A stretch of 17,122 nucleotides of DNA. Source: Verrucomicrobiota bacterium. GTDB taxonomy: Bacteria; Verrucomicrobiota; Verrucomicrobiia; Limisphaerales; SXQI01. A program made the position numbers and the translations under genes. The number at the start of each line of letters is the position of its first letter. The first letter of the stretch is position 1. Shown piece by piece: positions 1 to 7,742 of the stretch. The notes beneath the pieces are model-generated. The model searched no databases. It had not been told where the DNA came from and saw only the letters and a program-made list of their open reading frames with translations. Location of the stretch: the NCBI GenBank assembly GCA_008933045.1, contig WBXJ01000030.1, forward strand, positions 1-17,122, read 5' to 3'.

Positions 1-1
1 A

Positions 2-523
2 ACGTGCGCTGGAAAACTTCCCTTGGTCGAATTAACGGGTGGGGAACCGCTGATGCAACCGCGCTCGACGGATCTGATGCGTACCTTGTGCGACCGAGGT
101 TTCCTGGTTCTCGTGGAGACAAGCGGAGCGTGGGATATTGGTGCGGTTGATGACAGGGTGCATCGTATTATGGATCTGAAGTGTCCCAGCAGCGGTGAAT
201 CGTCTCGGAATCGTTTGGAAAATATCCCACTTTTGAAGGCAACGGACGAGGTCAAGTTCGTGATCGGAACGGTGGAAGATTATGAGTGGGCCCGAGATCG
301 GGTCGCACAGTATCAGTTAAACTTAATCTGTCCTGTGCTGTTTTCATGGGTCGCACCACTACAACCCCACCAACGTGATCCTTCTTTAAAAATGGTGCCC
401 TTGGAACATGTGCCGATCAGTCGTCAGCAACTAGTAGAGCGGATTGTGGCTGATGCCTTACCTGTGCGATTCCAATTGCAGATGCACAAATTTATCTGGC
501 CGCCTGACGAACGCGGCGTTTAA
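2..523 (+). CDS. queE: 7-carboxy-7-deazaguanine synthase QueE (radical SAM), 5'-truncated by window edge
   Basis: This is the 3' part of a radical SAM enzyme that converts 6-carboxytetrahydropterin to 7-carboxy-7-deazaguanine, a cytoplasmic step on the way to preQ0 and queuosine in tRNA. The frame is open from base 2, and 173 residues are visible of a family that is usually a little over 200. The SAM-binding glycine motif VELTGGEPL is present, followed by LVETSG, MDLKCPSSGE and the typical C-terminal end RFQLQMHKFIW...RGV. The radical SAM CxxxCxxC cluster motif must lie upstream, outside the window. The TTG at 23 is an internal codon, not the start, because recognisable family sequence runs through it. 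The next gene starts 18 bases after the stop, on the same strand, so the two are probably cotranscribed. No other queuosine gene is visible here. Confidence 0.92.
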   Translation, partial: TCAGKLPLVELTGGEPLMQPRSTDLMRTLCDRGFLVLVETSGAWDIGAVDDRVHRIMDLKCPSSGESSRNRLENIPLLKATDEVKFVIGTVEDYEWARDRVAQYQLNLICPVLFSWVAPLQPHQRDPSLKMVPLEHVPISRQQLVERIVADALPVRFQLQMHKFIWPPDERGV

Positions 524-541
524 TCCTGAACCGAATTCTCG

Positions 542-1846
542 ATGATGACCGCCACCCAACAGGTGATTGAGCAACTCCGGCGTTTTGAGTCGAGGAATGT
601 CACGTTCTTAGAACCAGACGGGTCGTGGCCGATCGTTTGGGATCGGGCGGCAGGAACGCAAGTTTGGGATCTGGAAGGGAAGGAGTATTTAGATTTGACG
701 GCGGCTTTTGGTGTGGCTGCTGCAGGGCATGCCAATCCCAGAGTGGTCGCGGCAGGCCAAGCCCAAATGAGCCGATTGTTGCACGCGATGGGGGATGTCC
801 ATCCTCACGCGCTCAAGGCACAATTGGCAGCACGCTTGAGTCAACTCACGTTCGGCAGATGGAATCAGACCGAGGGCAAGACGGTGTTCTGTAATTCCGG
901 CTTCGAAGCCGTCGAGGTCGCACTTAAAACGGCACTGTTGGCAACAGGTCGCCGACGGATTCTTTCGTTCGCTGGCGGTTACCACGGGTTGGGTTATGGC
1001 GCATTGAACGCGACGGATCGCGGCTTATTTCGGGAACCGTTCCTTTCTCAGCTTGGCGACTTTGGGGAGTCGCTGCTCTTTCCAGCGAACGCAACTGAGC
1101 TCGATGAGACCCTCACACGGTTGAAAAGTCGTTTGGCGACCGGCGAGATTGGTACGGTGCTGCTGGAGCCGATGCAGGCTCGCGGTGGAATCAGAATTCC
1201 CCCTCCGAGTTTTCTGACGAGATTACGTGATGCGTGTGATGAACATGGCGCGTTATTGATCCTCGATGAGATTTATACCGGATTCGGGAGGACTGGACGT
1301 TGGTTTGCCTGTGAACACTCATCAGTCGTGCCTGATTTGATCTGTCTCGGTAAAGCGTTGACGGGCGGCTTCCCGCTGTCGGCCTGCGTTGGTAGATCTG
1401 AGTTGATGGATGCAGCGTGGCCAAGGTCTCAGGGGGAAGCGATCCACACGAGCACATTTCTTGGACATCCCGTGGGCTGCGCGATGGCTCTGGCTCAAAT
1501 CGATGAACTGACCGCGTCCAATCTTGTGCAAGAGAGCGAACGTAAAGGTCAGGCTGCTCTCGAATCGTTAGTGAGTTTGGCTCAGGAGCTTGAGAACTCT
1601 CGCTGGACTTTGACCGCACGGGGCTGTGGTTTATTTTTGGGATTAGAAATTACACTCGCCGATGGCCAACCCGGCACGGCAATGTCACTTTCAATCATCA
1701 AGGATTTGCTTCATGAGGGTTTTATATTGCTGCCGGAAGGGTCGGCCGCGGAGGTGATCAGTCTGACACCGCCCCTCACCATCCATGAGCAGGATTTGCA
1801 ACGCACCTTGCAGGCTCTCGAGATTCAACTACGGAGGTACCTGTGA
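542..1846 (+). CDS. Class III PLP-dependent aminotransferase (acetylornithine/4-aminobutyrate aminotransferase type)
   Basis: A 434-residue fold-type I aminotransferase, cytoplasmic, moving an amino group from an amine or amino acid to a keto acid through pyridoxal phosphate. Visible motifs in order: CNSGFEAVEVALK at about 117-129 (phosphate-binding region), GGYHG at 145-149, LDEIYTGFGRTG at 241-252 with Asp242 as the cofactor-nitrogen ligand, LGKALTGGFPLSA at 269-281 with Lys271 as the Schiff-base lysine, and HTSTFLGHP at 302-310. Length is normal for the class. The start is one of two adjacent ATGs (542 or 545); no clear Shine-Dalgarno sequence precedes them, which fits translation following queE. 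The stop overlaps the rsmA start. Class III enzymes differ widely in substrate. Neither the motifs nor the neighbours fix one, so I give no symbol. Biosynthesis, ornithine/GABA-type turnover or a diamine substrate are all possible. Confidence 0.9.
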   Translation: MMTATQQVIEQLRRFESRNVTFLEPDGSWPIVWDRAAGTQVWDLEGKEYLDLTAAFGVAAAGHANPRVVAAGQAQMSRLLHAMGDVHPHALKAQLAARLSQLTFGRWNQTEGKTVFCNSGFEAVEVALKTALLATGRRRILSFAGGYHGLGYGALNATDRGLFREPFLSQLGDFGESLLFPANATELDETLTRLKSRLATGEIGTVLLEPMQARGGIRIPPPSFLTRLRDACDEHGALLILDEIYTGFGRTGRWFACEHSSVVPDLICLGKALTGGFPLSACVGRSELMDAAWPRSQGEAIHTSTFLGHPVGCAMALAQIDELTASNLVQESERKGQAALESLVSLAQELENSRWTLTARGCGLFLGLEITLADGQPGTAMSLSIIKDLLHEGFILLPEGSAAEVISLTPPLTIHEQDLQRTLQALEIQLRRYL

Positions 1847-2682
1847 CGTTAACAGAAATGCGTTCAATATTAGCTGAGGAACAGATCCAACTCACAAAAT
1901 CTCTCGGCCAAAATTTTCTACATGACGGAAATCAGTTGCAGCGGATCATTCAGGCTGGGGAGGTCTCGGCGAACGATCAAGTGCTAGAGATTGGACCAGG
2001 GTTGGGCCCGTTGACGGAGCTGTTGATGGCCCGTGCGCGATCGGTGTGCGCGATCGAATTGGATAACCGTTTAGTGAAGTTCTTACAAAAGCGTTTTGCG
2101 AACGCGCCCAATCTGGAACTGATCAATGCAGATGCATTAGCTTATTTGAGAACCAACCCACGTGACTGGTCCGAGTGGAAGCTAGTTGCGAACCTTCCTT
2201 ACTCTGTTGCCTCCCCACTACTCGTGGATCTCGCACTCAATCCACAAGGTCCAAAGTGCTTGGTTGCCACCCTCCAGATCGAAGTGGCCCAAAGAATCAT
2301 CGCGAAAGCCGATGGTGACGATTACGGGCAGTTGAGCCTTTTCTTACAGTTGAATTACGAATCGAGCGGATGGTTTAAAATTCCTTCCGGATCATTTTTT
2401 CCAGAGCCTGATGTCGACTCCGCCTGTATCACTCTTGTGCGTCGAACCGTCCCGTTGCTGCCGAATGAATTAATAAAAGTTTTTTTAAGGATTGTAAAAC
2501 TTGGGTTCTCCCAACGGCGCAAGATGATGTTGAAGTTGCTGAGGATGAACTGGCCATTGGAACGACTGAGTCCAGCCTTGGAAGCAGCGGGGGTTTCACC
2601 AATGGCCAGAGCGGAGTCCGTCACCTTGGAGCAATTTGTGATCCTCACTCAGATGCTGGCGGGATCTATTCACTCGGAATGA
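1843..2682 (+). CDS. rsmA: 16S rRNA (adenine1518-N6/adenine1519-N6)-dimethyltransferase RsmA (KsgA)
   Basis: RsmA dimethylates two adjacent adenines in the 3'-terminal hairpin of 16S rRNA, using S-adenosylmethionine, late in small-subunit assembly. The 279-residue protein has the family signature throughout: LGQNFLHD at 21-28, the SAM loop EIGPGLGPLT at 49-58, acidic IELD at 71-74, NADAL at 95-99, the catalytic NLPY at 117-120, FFPEPDVDS at 185-193, GFSQRRKMML at 221-230 and RAESVTLEQF at 256-265. The GTG start at 1843 is preferred over ATG 1858 because GGAGG at 1833-1837 is well placed before it. It overlaps the aminotransferase stop as GTGA, implying translational coupling. A run of seven T around 2480 lies inside the gene but the frame is intact. 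The stop lies only 19 bases from the end of the convergent gene. Confidence 0.97.
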   Translation: MTLTEMRSILAEEQIQLTKSLGQNFLHDGNQLQRIIQAGEVSANDQVLEIGPGLGPLTELLMARARSVCAIELDNRLVKFLQKRFANAPNLELINADALAYLRTNPRDWSEWKLVANLPYSVASPLLVDLALNPQGPKCLVATLQIEVAQRIIAKADGDDYGQLSLFLQLNYESSGWFKIPSGSFFPEPDVDSACITLVRRTVPLLPNELIKVFLRIVKLGFSQRRKMMLKLLRMNWPLERLSPALEAAGVSPMARAESVTLEQFVILTQMLAGSIHSE

Positions 2683-2701
2683 TGTGGCCGAGGCGATGTG
2701 A

Positions 2702-5700
2702 TCATAGCCCTCCATTCTGGGCTAGAGTCGTTGTTACTTTTCGACAAACTCGCTCCAACGGCGGATAAAAATTGCGGTCGTGATCGAGGAATTTTTGTTG
2801 GCTGGCAGCTTTGACCCAACCCGATGCTTCGGACCATTGGCGAGTGCGATGCAGATGCTCGATCATGAGAGTGAGAACCACCCTCGGAGCCATGAGATCC
2901 TGTTCAAACGCCTGCTGTCCCGCGTTTGTTGCCGAGGCTGATAATGCCTCCTTTCCCAATCGAAAACATGTGGTTGGATCCCCGAGATCCCAAGCTAATT
3001 CGGCTTCGTGCAACTTATAAACACGGTGATTTGTGGGATCGAGTTTTTTTAGTTTCTGGATCGTTTGAACTAAATCGTCCGCATTGGGTTGGTGAAAAAC
3101 AGAACGCTTTTGGCGGTATGCCCTCAACAAAACGCGTTCCCATGATTTCAAGCCTTCGGTGTCTGAGGTAGCTTGTCGGAGAAATGTGGGCGGCTGATGT
3201 TGCCACCGTTCTTCGTGCAAGAGCGAGGATGCGTTGGGGTTGGGTAAATTTTCCAAGAATTGCAGAGCTAGCTCAGGCATCTCGCCTGACTTGAGCCATT
3301 CGAGATAAAAACTGTTCGAGAGTCGTGAATCCACGTCATCCCCTCCGACGACACGTAGGGCAAGCCCACGAAAATCAGCAGGATCGAGTCGTTGATGTTC
3401 AAGGTAGCGGCCAAGTAGAAGTAATGAACGAGAGCTCCAAGCTTCTTTAAATGTGGACCATAGTTCCGAGGATTGTCGGACAAAAAACGCCTTCTGCGCT
3501 TCATACTCAAGTGCCGGAAAATAGTCACTGTGGATCGGCCCCTCTGCAGACACCAAGGCACTGCCATTGTCCGCAGATGCAATTTCAAGCGATAGAAAAA
3601 CAGGGAATGTCCGAATATCCATGCGTTCCATATCCTTTTGAATGGAAGGATCGTCGAAGCGTTTTTTTGCAACCACTAGATCGATCACTGGAGGAATCCG
3701 GGAGCCAACCAATGCAAGGTCGCCGGACTGAGTACGCCACATGGAAACAGAAGGGAAAACTGAACTGAACGTACGCAACACCATCGAAAAGACCTCATCG
3801 CTGGACTCATAAATCTGCAGCCATTGCACCATCATGCCATCTGGGGAGAGATGATCCGCACAGTCTTGATAATACTCCTGACTGAAAACCCCAGCGACCC
3901 CCGCCATCCAGGGGTTAGAAGGCTCGCTCACGATGACATCAAATCGTTGATCACTGATTTTGAGAAACGATTTGGCGTCCTCCTTGACCAAATGAAACCG
4001 AGGGTTGTCCAATACATGGTCGTTGAAATCCCCAAAGAAACGGGCGGCATGACTGATTTCAGGTGATATCTCAACCGCCGTCACATTCTGAATTGTGGGA
4101 TGCCGCAGGATTGCGCCGCATGTCATCCCGCTGCCCAACCCGATCACCAGTGCATTTGTGGAGGCGGGTCGTAGAATCAAGGGGATATGGCCCAGCAGCA
4201 ATTGGGTGAAATGATCACCTTGACTGGAGGCATCGACCTTGCCATTCACTCGCATAAAAAGATGCGTGTTAGTCCCTCGAACCTGAGCATTCACCGTCAC
4301 GGTTGCACTCGCACCGTCCCGATAATAACGAATATCTAAACTTTGAGATAATTGACGAAACTCAGCGATCGATTTTGGAACTTGTTGCGCGCGCCACCAT
4401 CCATAGGAGAAAGCCCCTTGCCAACGAGATTCAAAATAAAAACCAGCAACCACGAAAAGCAAAAATCCACCCACACACCCAACGACTAGGGTTTTTCTCA
4501 GATTTGAATTTCTTCTCAAAATCATCAGTGCGATGAATGCGTTAGCGACAACTCCGAGCGCGAAAGTCCGTGACAACCCGAGGGCAGGCATAAAGAGAAG
4601 TCCCGTGAGACCTGCTCCGAGAACAGTGCCGGCGGTGTTCACCGCGAACACTCTCCCCACGGAGCGTCCGGTGTGCGCGAGAGCCGCTGTGGCGATCCGA
4701 CTCGCTAAGGGCAAGGTCATGCCGAGGCAGACAGCTGGAATGAACATTACCGCAAGACACAAAGCCGCTTGGACAAGTTCATAAAGTGGATACGAATCTG
4801 GAGTGCGTGCGATGTGCCGCGTAACGACCACGAGTCCGTAGGGTAGAAATTCATACCCGAACATCGAAATCAACACCGCAATAGCCAGAGCGGCTTCCGC
4901 CCACCCGAACGCTTCGAGTGTGTGCCTCAGGTTCTTGCACCGGGCTACCACGGCACCACCTGCAGCTATCCCGAGGATAAATGTTACCAGCATTAACGTG
5001 TAAGCATGGGTGCTTGACCCCAAGGCAAGGGCTAGTAACCGTGTCCAGGCGACCTCATAAAGCATCGCTACAAACCCGGATAGCCCAATGGCCCAAAATG
5101 CCAATCGTAACTCACGTGGCGTGAACACTTCAGTTTCGCCCACCGGATGAATCTCCTCGGTTGGAGGCGTGCGCTCTCCCTCAAAAACCATCTTTGAAAG
5201 ACCCAGAGCACAAATACCCACAAGCAAGTTCAACATGCCACTCCCGAGTAAGCTCAGTTCAAGTCCAAACCGTGGAATCCACCAGTAATCGGCGACGAAA
5301 CAACCGAACACTGCCCCCAAACTATTGATGCAATAGAGCCACGCAACCTTCCCGCGTAGCTCGTTGATCGACCGGGTTACAAATCGGGTGAGCGCTGGAA
5401 AAGTTGCTCCCATCATCGCGGTTGGAATTAGCACCAAGAATAAGCTGAAAAAAAACTTTAATATCAACAAGCTCGTTTCCCCTGCTGAAAACCCACGAGC
5501 TAAGGTGACGTAGAGTTTGTGGCAAACCTCAAAGTAATAGGGGAAAAGAAAGGCATAAAGAGCGATACCAATCTCCAGCCAAGCATAAAAAGCCAACGGC
5601 CGCCGAGAACGATCAACCACCGCACCGAGCCAGGCGTTCCCAAGAGCCAACCCGCCCATGAACGCGACCAGCACGGCCACCACTGCATAACTCGTATGAC

Positions 5701-5812
5701 CCAAGAAGAGTGCGAGGTAACGAGACCAAGCCAACTGGTAAATTAAACCAGCGACTCCGGAGACGAAAAAACAGGCGGTGACCACTCTCGAAATGGTTTT
5801 TCCATTGGGCAT
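2702..5812 (-). CDS. Fused membrane (MFS-like)/spermidine synthase-like protein with TPR-like C-terminal tail
   Basis: A 1036-residue protein in three parts. Residues about 8-460 are strongly hydrophobic, with roughly a dozen or more membrane segments. They form two related halves: residues 18-43 (SGVAGLIYQLAWSR onward) resemble 245-270 (SGFVAMLYEVAWTR onward). Residues about 490-705 form a spermidine-synthase-type Rossmann domain: YYRDGASATVTV at 496-507, the SAM-like loop VIGLGSGMTCGA at 556-567, AVEISPE at 579-585, DAKSFL at 612-617 and SEPSNPWMAG at 629-638. True spermidine synthases have an Asp-rich catalytic motif (DxxDP) where SEPSNPW stands here, so polyamine synthesis is not assured. 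Residues about 740-1036 are hydrophilic and helical, TPR-like. The ATG at 5812 is the only start before the first membrane segment; its ribosome site is weak. It converges with rsmA and diverges from sua5. Function unknown: transport, or aminopropyl transfer at the membrane, are both open. Confidence 0.87.
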   Translation of the reverse strand: MPNGKTISRVVTACFFVSGVAGLIYQLAWSRYLALFLGHTSYAVVAVLVAFMGGLALGNAWLGAVVDRSRRPLAFYAWLEIGIALYAFLFPYYFEVCHKLYVTLARGFSAGETSLLILKFFFSLFLVLIPTAMMGATFPALTRFVTRSINELRGKVAWLYCINSLGAVFGCFVADYWWIPRFGLELSLLGSGMLNLLVGICALGLSKMVFEGERTPPTEEIHPVGETEVFTPRELRLAFWAIGLSGFVAMLYEVAWTRLLALALGSSTHAYTLMLVTFILGIAAGGAVVARCKNLRHTLEAFGWAEAALAIAVLISMFGYEFLPYGLVVVTRHIARTPDSYPLYELVQAALCLAVMFIPAVCLGMTLPLASRIATAALAHTGRSVGRVFAVNTAGTVLGAGLTGLLFMPALGLSRTFALGVVANAFIALMILRRNSNLRKTLVVGCVGGFLLFVVAGFYFESRWQGAFSYGWWRAQQVPKSIAEFRQLSQSLDIRYYRDGASATVTVNAQVRGTNTHLFMRVNGKVDASSQGDHFTQLLLGHIPLILRPASTNALVIGLGSGMTCGAILRHPTIQNVTAVEISPEISHAARFFGDFNDHVLDNPRFHLVKEDAKSFLKISDQRFDVIVSEPSNPWMAGVAGVFSQEYYQDCADHLSPDGMMVQWLQIYESSDEVFSMVLRTFSSVFPSVSMWRTQSGDLALVGSRIPPVIDLVVAKKRFDDPSIQKDMERMDIRTFPVFLSLEIASADNGSALVSAEGPIHSDYFPALEYEAQKAFFVRQSSELWSTFKEAWSSRSLLLLGRYLEHQRLDPADFRGLALRVVGGDDVDSRLSNSFYLEWLKSGEMPELALQFLENLPNPNASSLLHEERWQHQPPTFLRQATSDTEGLKSWERVLLRAYRQKRSVFHQPNADDLVQTIQKLKKLDPTNHRVYKLHEAELAWDLGDPTTCFRLGKEALSASATNAGQQAFEQDLMAPRVVLTLMIEHLHRTRQWSEASGWVKAASQQKFLDHDRNFYPPLERVCRKVTTTLAQNGGL
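2705..2724. terminator. Candidate hairpin at the convergent ends of rsmA and the membrane/spermidine-synthase gene
   Basis: A perfect 6-bp inverted repeat (TAGCCC and GGGCTA) flanks an 8-base loop directly at the 3' end of the minus-strand gene, 22 bases after the rsmA stop. The stem partly overlaps the last codons of the minus-strand gene. In the rsmA direction it is followed by a loosely T-rich stretch (gttgttactttt), not a clean T tract. The position is right for a terminator serving rsmA, but a 6-bp stem with a weak tail may also be chance. Confidence 0.28.
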
Positions 5813-5942
5813 GAAAATGGAGATAACAAAACCACGCGTTAGCGTAAAGAACGACGTGCAATTGTTTCAAGTCCTGGCCGAATTGCTTCCAAGAAAAAAC
5901 GAAATCTTGGAATTTAACTCGCGGGATTCTGAAGCGATGTTT
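5813..5942. promoter_or_regulatory. Divergent intergenic region between the membrane/spermidine-synthase gene and sua5
   Basis: About 130 bases separate the two divergent starts and should hold both promoters. For the minus-strand gene, a box reading TTGAAA (complement of 5865-5870) and a weak TACGCT (complement of 5841-5846) are spaced 18 bases apart. This is only a weak sigma-70-like pair. For sua5 I see no convincing pair. The sua5 frame is open right through this stretch back to 5778, but the encoded residues do not look like Sua5 and would overlap the neighbour's start, so I treat it as non-coding. Confidence 0.35.
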
Positions 5943-6998
5943 ATGAGAATGAATTCAGTGGCAAAAATTTTGACCATAGGAACACCTGAGCTTTTCGCTG
6001 CGGCCGTTCAGGAAGCCGCTCGCCAGCTTTGCGCGGGTGAGGTTGTTGCATTGCCCACGGAGACGGTTTACGGGCTCGCCGCCAATGCGTGGGACAGTGG
6101 TTCGGTGTCGAAAATCTACGAAGCGAAGGGTCGCCCGACTGACAACCCATTGATTGTTCATGTTGCCGATTGGTCGATGGTTCACTCCTGCGTTTCCAAT
6201 TGGTCGCCTGCGGCCGATCGACTCGCCCGCTCTTTTTGGCCCGGTCCTTTGACTCTGGTTGTTGAAAAATCTGCACGCATCCCCCTCAATGTGACCGCTG
6301 AGGGTTCGACTGTTGGCATCCGGTGGCCCTCCCACCCGTTGATGCAAGCGGTGATCCAAGCCTGTGGATTTCCATTAGCTGCTCCCAGCGCGAATCTCGC
6401 CAATGCGCTCTCTCCAACCAGCGCGGAACATGTGCAAGCGGGTCTTGGAGATCGGATCGGATTAATTATTGATGGGGGTCGCTGTGACGTTGGTATTGAA
6501 TCTACTGTCGTCGATATCACAGGTGCCCAACCTCACGTCTTACGACCCGGGATGATTAGTGCAGCGTCCATCCTTCAAGTCTGGGGAGAAGCCGTGCCTG
6601 CGGTGTCAGAAAAGGGTGGTTCTAATGCGAGTATTTTGCGCAGCCCTGGACTTCTCAAAAAACACTATTCGCCTCGTGGAAAATTAGTCGTGTGGAAATG
6701 GGAAACCGAAACAGGCTTGCGTCACCAACTCGCTGAACATCAATGGCAGGCTTCCGACGTTCAAGTCATCGCTTATCGACACATCCCTCGAGGAAGTGAT
6801 TTCAGGGGAATCTCGATTCTCCGGGAGGATCCTCAAGCCTACGCACGCGCAATTTTTGCGGAGCTACACGCGTGCGATGCCGTGGAAGTTCCCTTAATCG
6901 TGGTCGAACTTCCTCCCTTGGAACCCGCTTGGGAAGGCATCCACGATCGGTTGAGGCGAGCATCTGCTCAGGAAGCTAGCACGCACGCACTCCACTAA
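5943..6998 (+). CDS. sua5: L-threonylcarbamoyladenylate synthase, Sua5 type
   Basis: Makes threonylcarbamoyl-AMP from threonine, bicarbonate and ATP, the first step of the universal t6A modification at position 37 of ANN-decoding tRNAs (cytoplasm). From ATG 5943 it is 351 residues, the usual length of the two-domain Sua5 form. The YrdC-like domain shows LPTETVYGLA at 37-46, KIYEAKGRPTDNPL at 57-70, FWPGPLT at 98-104, GIRWPSHP at 125-132, APSAN at 147-151, GIESTVVD at 184-191 and LRPG at 200-203. The linker SPGLLKKHYSP at 234-244 leads to a C-terminal Sua5 domain ending in the typical AWEGIHDRLRRAS. ATGs at 5937, 5943 and 5949 are all possible starts; none has a clear ribosome site. A longer frame from 5778 would overlap the divergent gene and adds no family sequence. 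The last 23 bases overlap the convergent uracil-DNA glycosylase gene. Confidence 0.93.
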   Translation: MRMNSVAKILTIGTPELFAAAVQEAARQLCAGEVVALPTETVYGLAANAWDSGSVSKIYEAKGRPTDNPLIVHVADWSMVHSCVSNWSPAADRLARSFWPGPLTLVVEKSARIPLNVTAEGSTVGIRWPSHPLMQAVIQACGFPLAAPSANLANALSPTSAEHVQAGLGDRIGLIIDGGRCDVGIESTVVDITGAQPHVLRPGMISAASILQVWGEAVPAVSEKGGSNASILRSPGLLKKHYSPRGKLVVWKWETETGLRHQLAEHQWQASDVQVIAYRHIPRGSDFRGISILREDPQAYARAIFAELHACDAVEVPLIVVELPPLEPAWEGIHDRLRRASAQEASTHALH

Positions 6999-7665
6999 AA
7001 TGTTGGGCGAATGCTGGGTGATTCCTGATTTGTTTTAACGCAGCCTGCAATAATGTTTTACCGGGTTCCATCCGATGCCACGGACTGGCTCCGGAAGGGT
7101 GTGGCAAGGGAATTAAGGTGAAGCTCACCCCCGCCCGAGACCCCTGCCATTCTCGCCCGATCACCTGATCCAACGGAGCCGTCGCCAGAAACTGTTGAAT
7201 GGCCAACTTCCCCACCGGGATAACAAGTGCTGGCTTTAAGAGCGCAATCTCAGCCGCCAGCCACGATCCACATTGCGTGATTTCCTCTGGACTCGGGACC
7301 CGGTCGCCACCCGTCGCTTTCTTTCCTGGGAAACACCGACAAACGGCGGCCATGTAAATCATCGAACGAAACTGGGCCTCGCTAATTCCACAACCTTCCT
7401 GAAACCAACGAAAGAGTGTCTTGCCTGCGGTCCAAGCGAACGGTCGACCGAGCAGCGGCTCCTTATCACCTGGGGCTTGGCCCACGAGCATAATGGGGCT
7501 GACCACCGGGCCGCCTGAAACCGGGATCGGTTGCATGGAAGGGCATCGACGACATTGCAACAACCGATCGACATGATTATTGAGGTGGAACCAAAGCTGC
7601 GGAGGGATCTCGATTCGATCGGTAGATGGGTCTGTTTGAGGCATCGCCAAGAGAATGTGCGGCAT
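6976..7665 (-). CDS. Uracil-DNA glycosylase superfamily protein, Fe-S (family 4-like)
   Basis: A 229-residue cytoplasmic DNA repair enzyme expected to excise uracil formed by cytosine deamination. The glycosylase motif A reads VGQAPGDKEP at 61-70, followed by GRPFAWTAGKTL at 73-84. Motif B is LPHPSG at 187-192. Four cysteines suit a 4Fe-4S cluster: Cys38 and Cys41 (CRRC), one of Cys109/Cys111 in VCRCFPGKK, and Cys132 in PSPEEITQC, matching the family-4 layout. Family 4 usually has GEAPG in motif A; here it is GQAPG, with an acidic pair a few residues later, so this is a related subgroup and activity is inferred. The ATG at 7665 is well supported by GGAAGG about six bases upstream. The 3' end overlaps that of sua5 by 23 bases on the opposite strand; the 5' end is divergent from the cytochrome cluster. 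Confidence 0.88.
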   Translation of the reverse strand: MPHILLAMPQTDPSTDRIEIPPQLWFHLNNHVDRLLQCRRCPSMQPIPVSGGPVVSPIMLVGQAPGDKEPLLGRPFAWTAGKTLFRWFQEGCGISEAQFRSMIYMAAVCRCFPGKKATGGDRVPSPEEITQCGSWLAAEIALLKPALVIPVGKLAIQQFLATAPLDQVIGREWQGSRAGVSFTLIPLPHPSGASPWHRMEPGKTLLQAALKQIRNHPAFAQHFSGVRAC

Positions 7666-7742
7666 TAAAACCTTCCGCCAAGGTAAAACTTGTTAGTCAA
7701 TGTGGCGATTTGCCATCTCGACAGAGAATGTGCTAAGTTCTA
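7666..7742. promoter_or_regulatory. Short divergent intergenic region before the cytochrome/DUF1501 cluster
   Basis: These 77 bases must carry the control signals for both the minus-strand glycosylase and the plus-strand three-gene cluster. On the minus strand, GGAAGG just before the glycosylase ATG is a good ribosome site. On the plus strand TTGCCA at 7710-7715 resembles a -35 box, but any -10 near 7733-7738 (CTAAGT) is poor and would place the start of transcription almost at the ATG. No Shine-Dalgarno sequence precedes ATG 7743. I see no clear operator palindrome. Confidence 0.35.

Noticed and set aside
1191..1619. 142-codon minus-strand open frame within the aminotransferase gene
   Set aside because: It covers the cofactor-lysine region of a clear aminotransferase on the other strand and resembles no protein family.
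2470..2492. A/T homopolymer run (AAAAG then T7) in rsmA as a possible frameshift or slippage site
   Set aside because: The protein reads through in one frame with conserved family sequence on both sides (NELIKVFLRIVKLGFSQRRK), so there is no break to explain.
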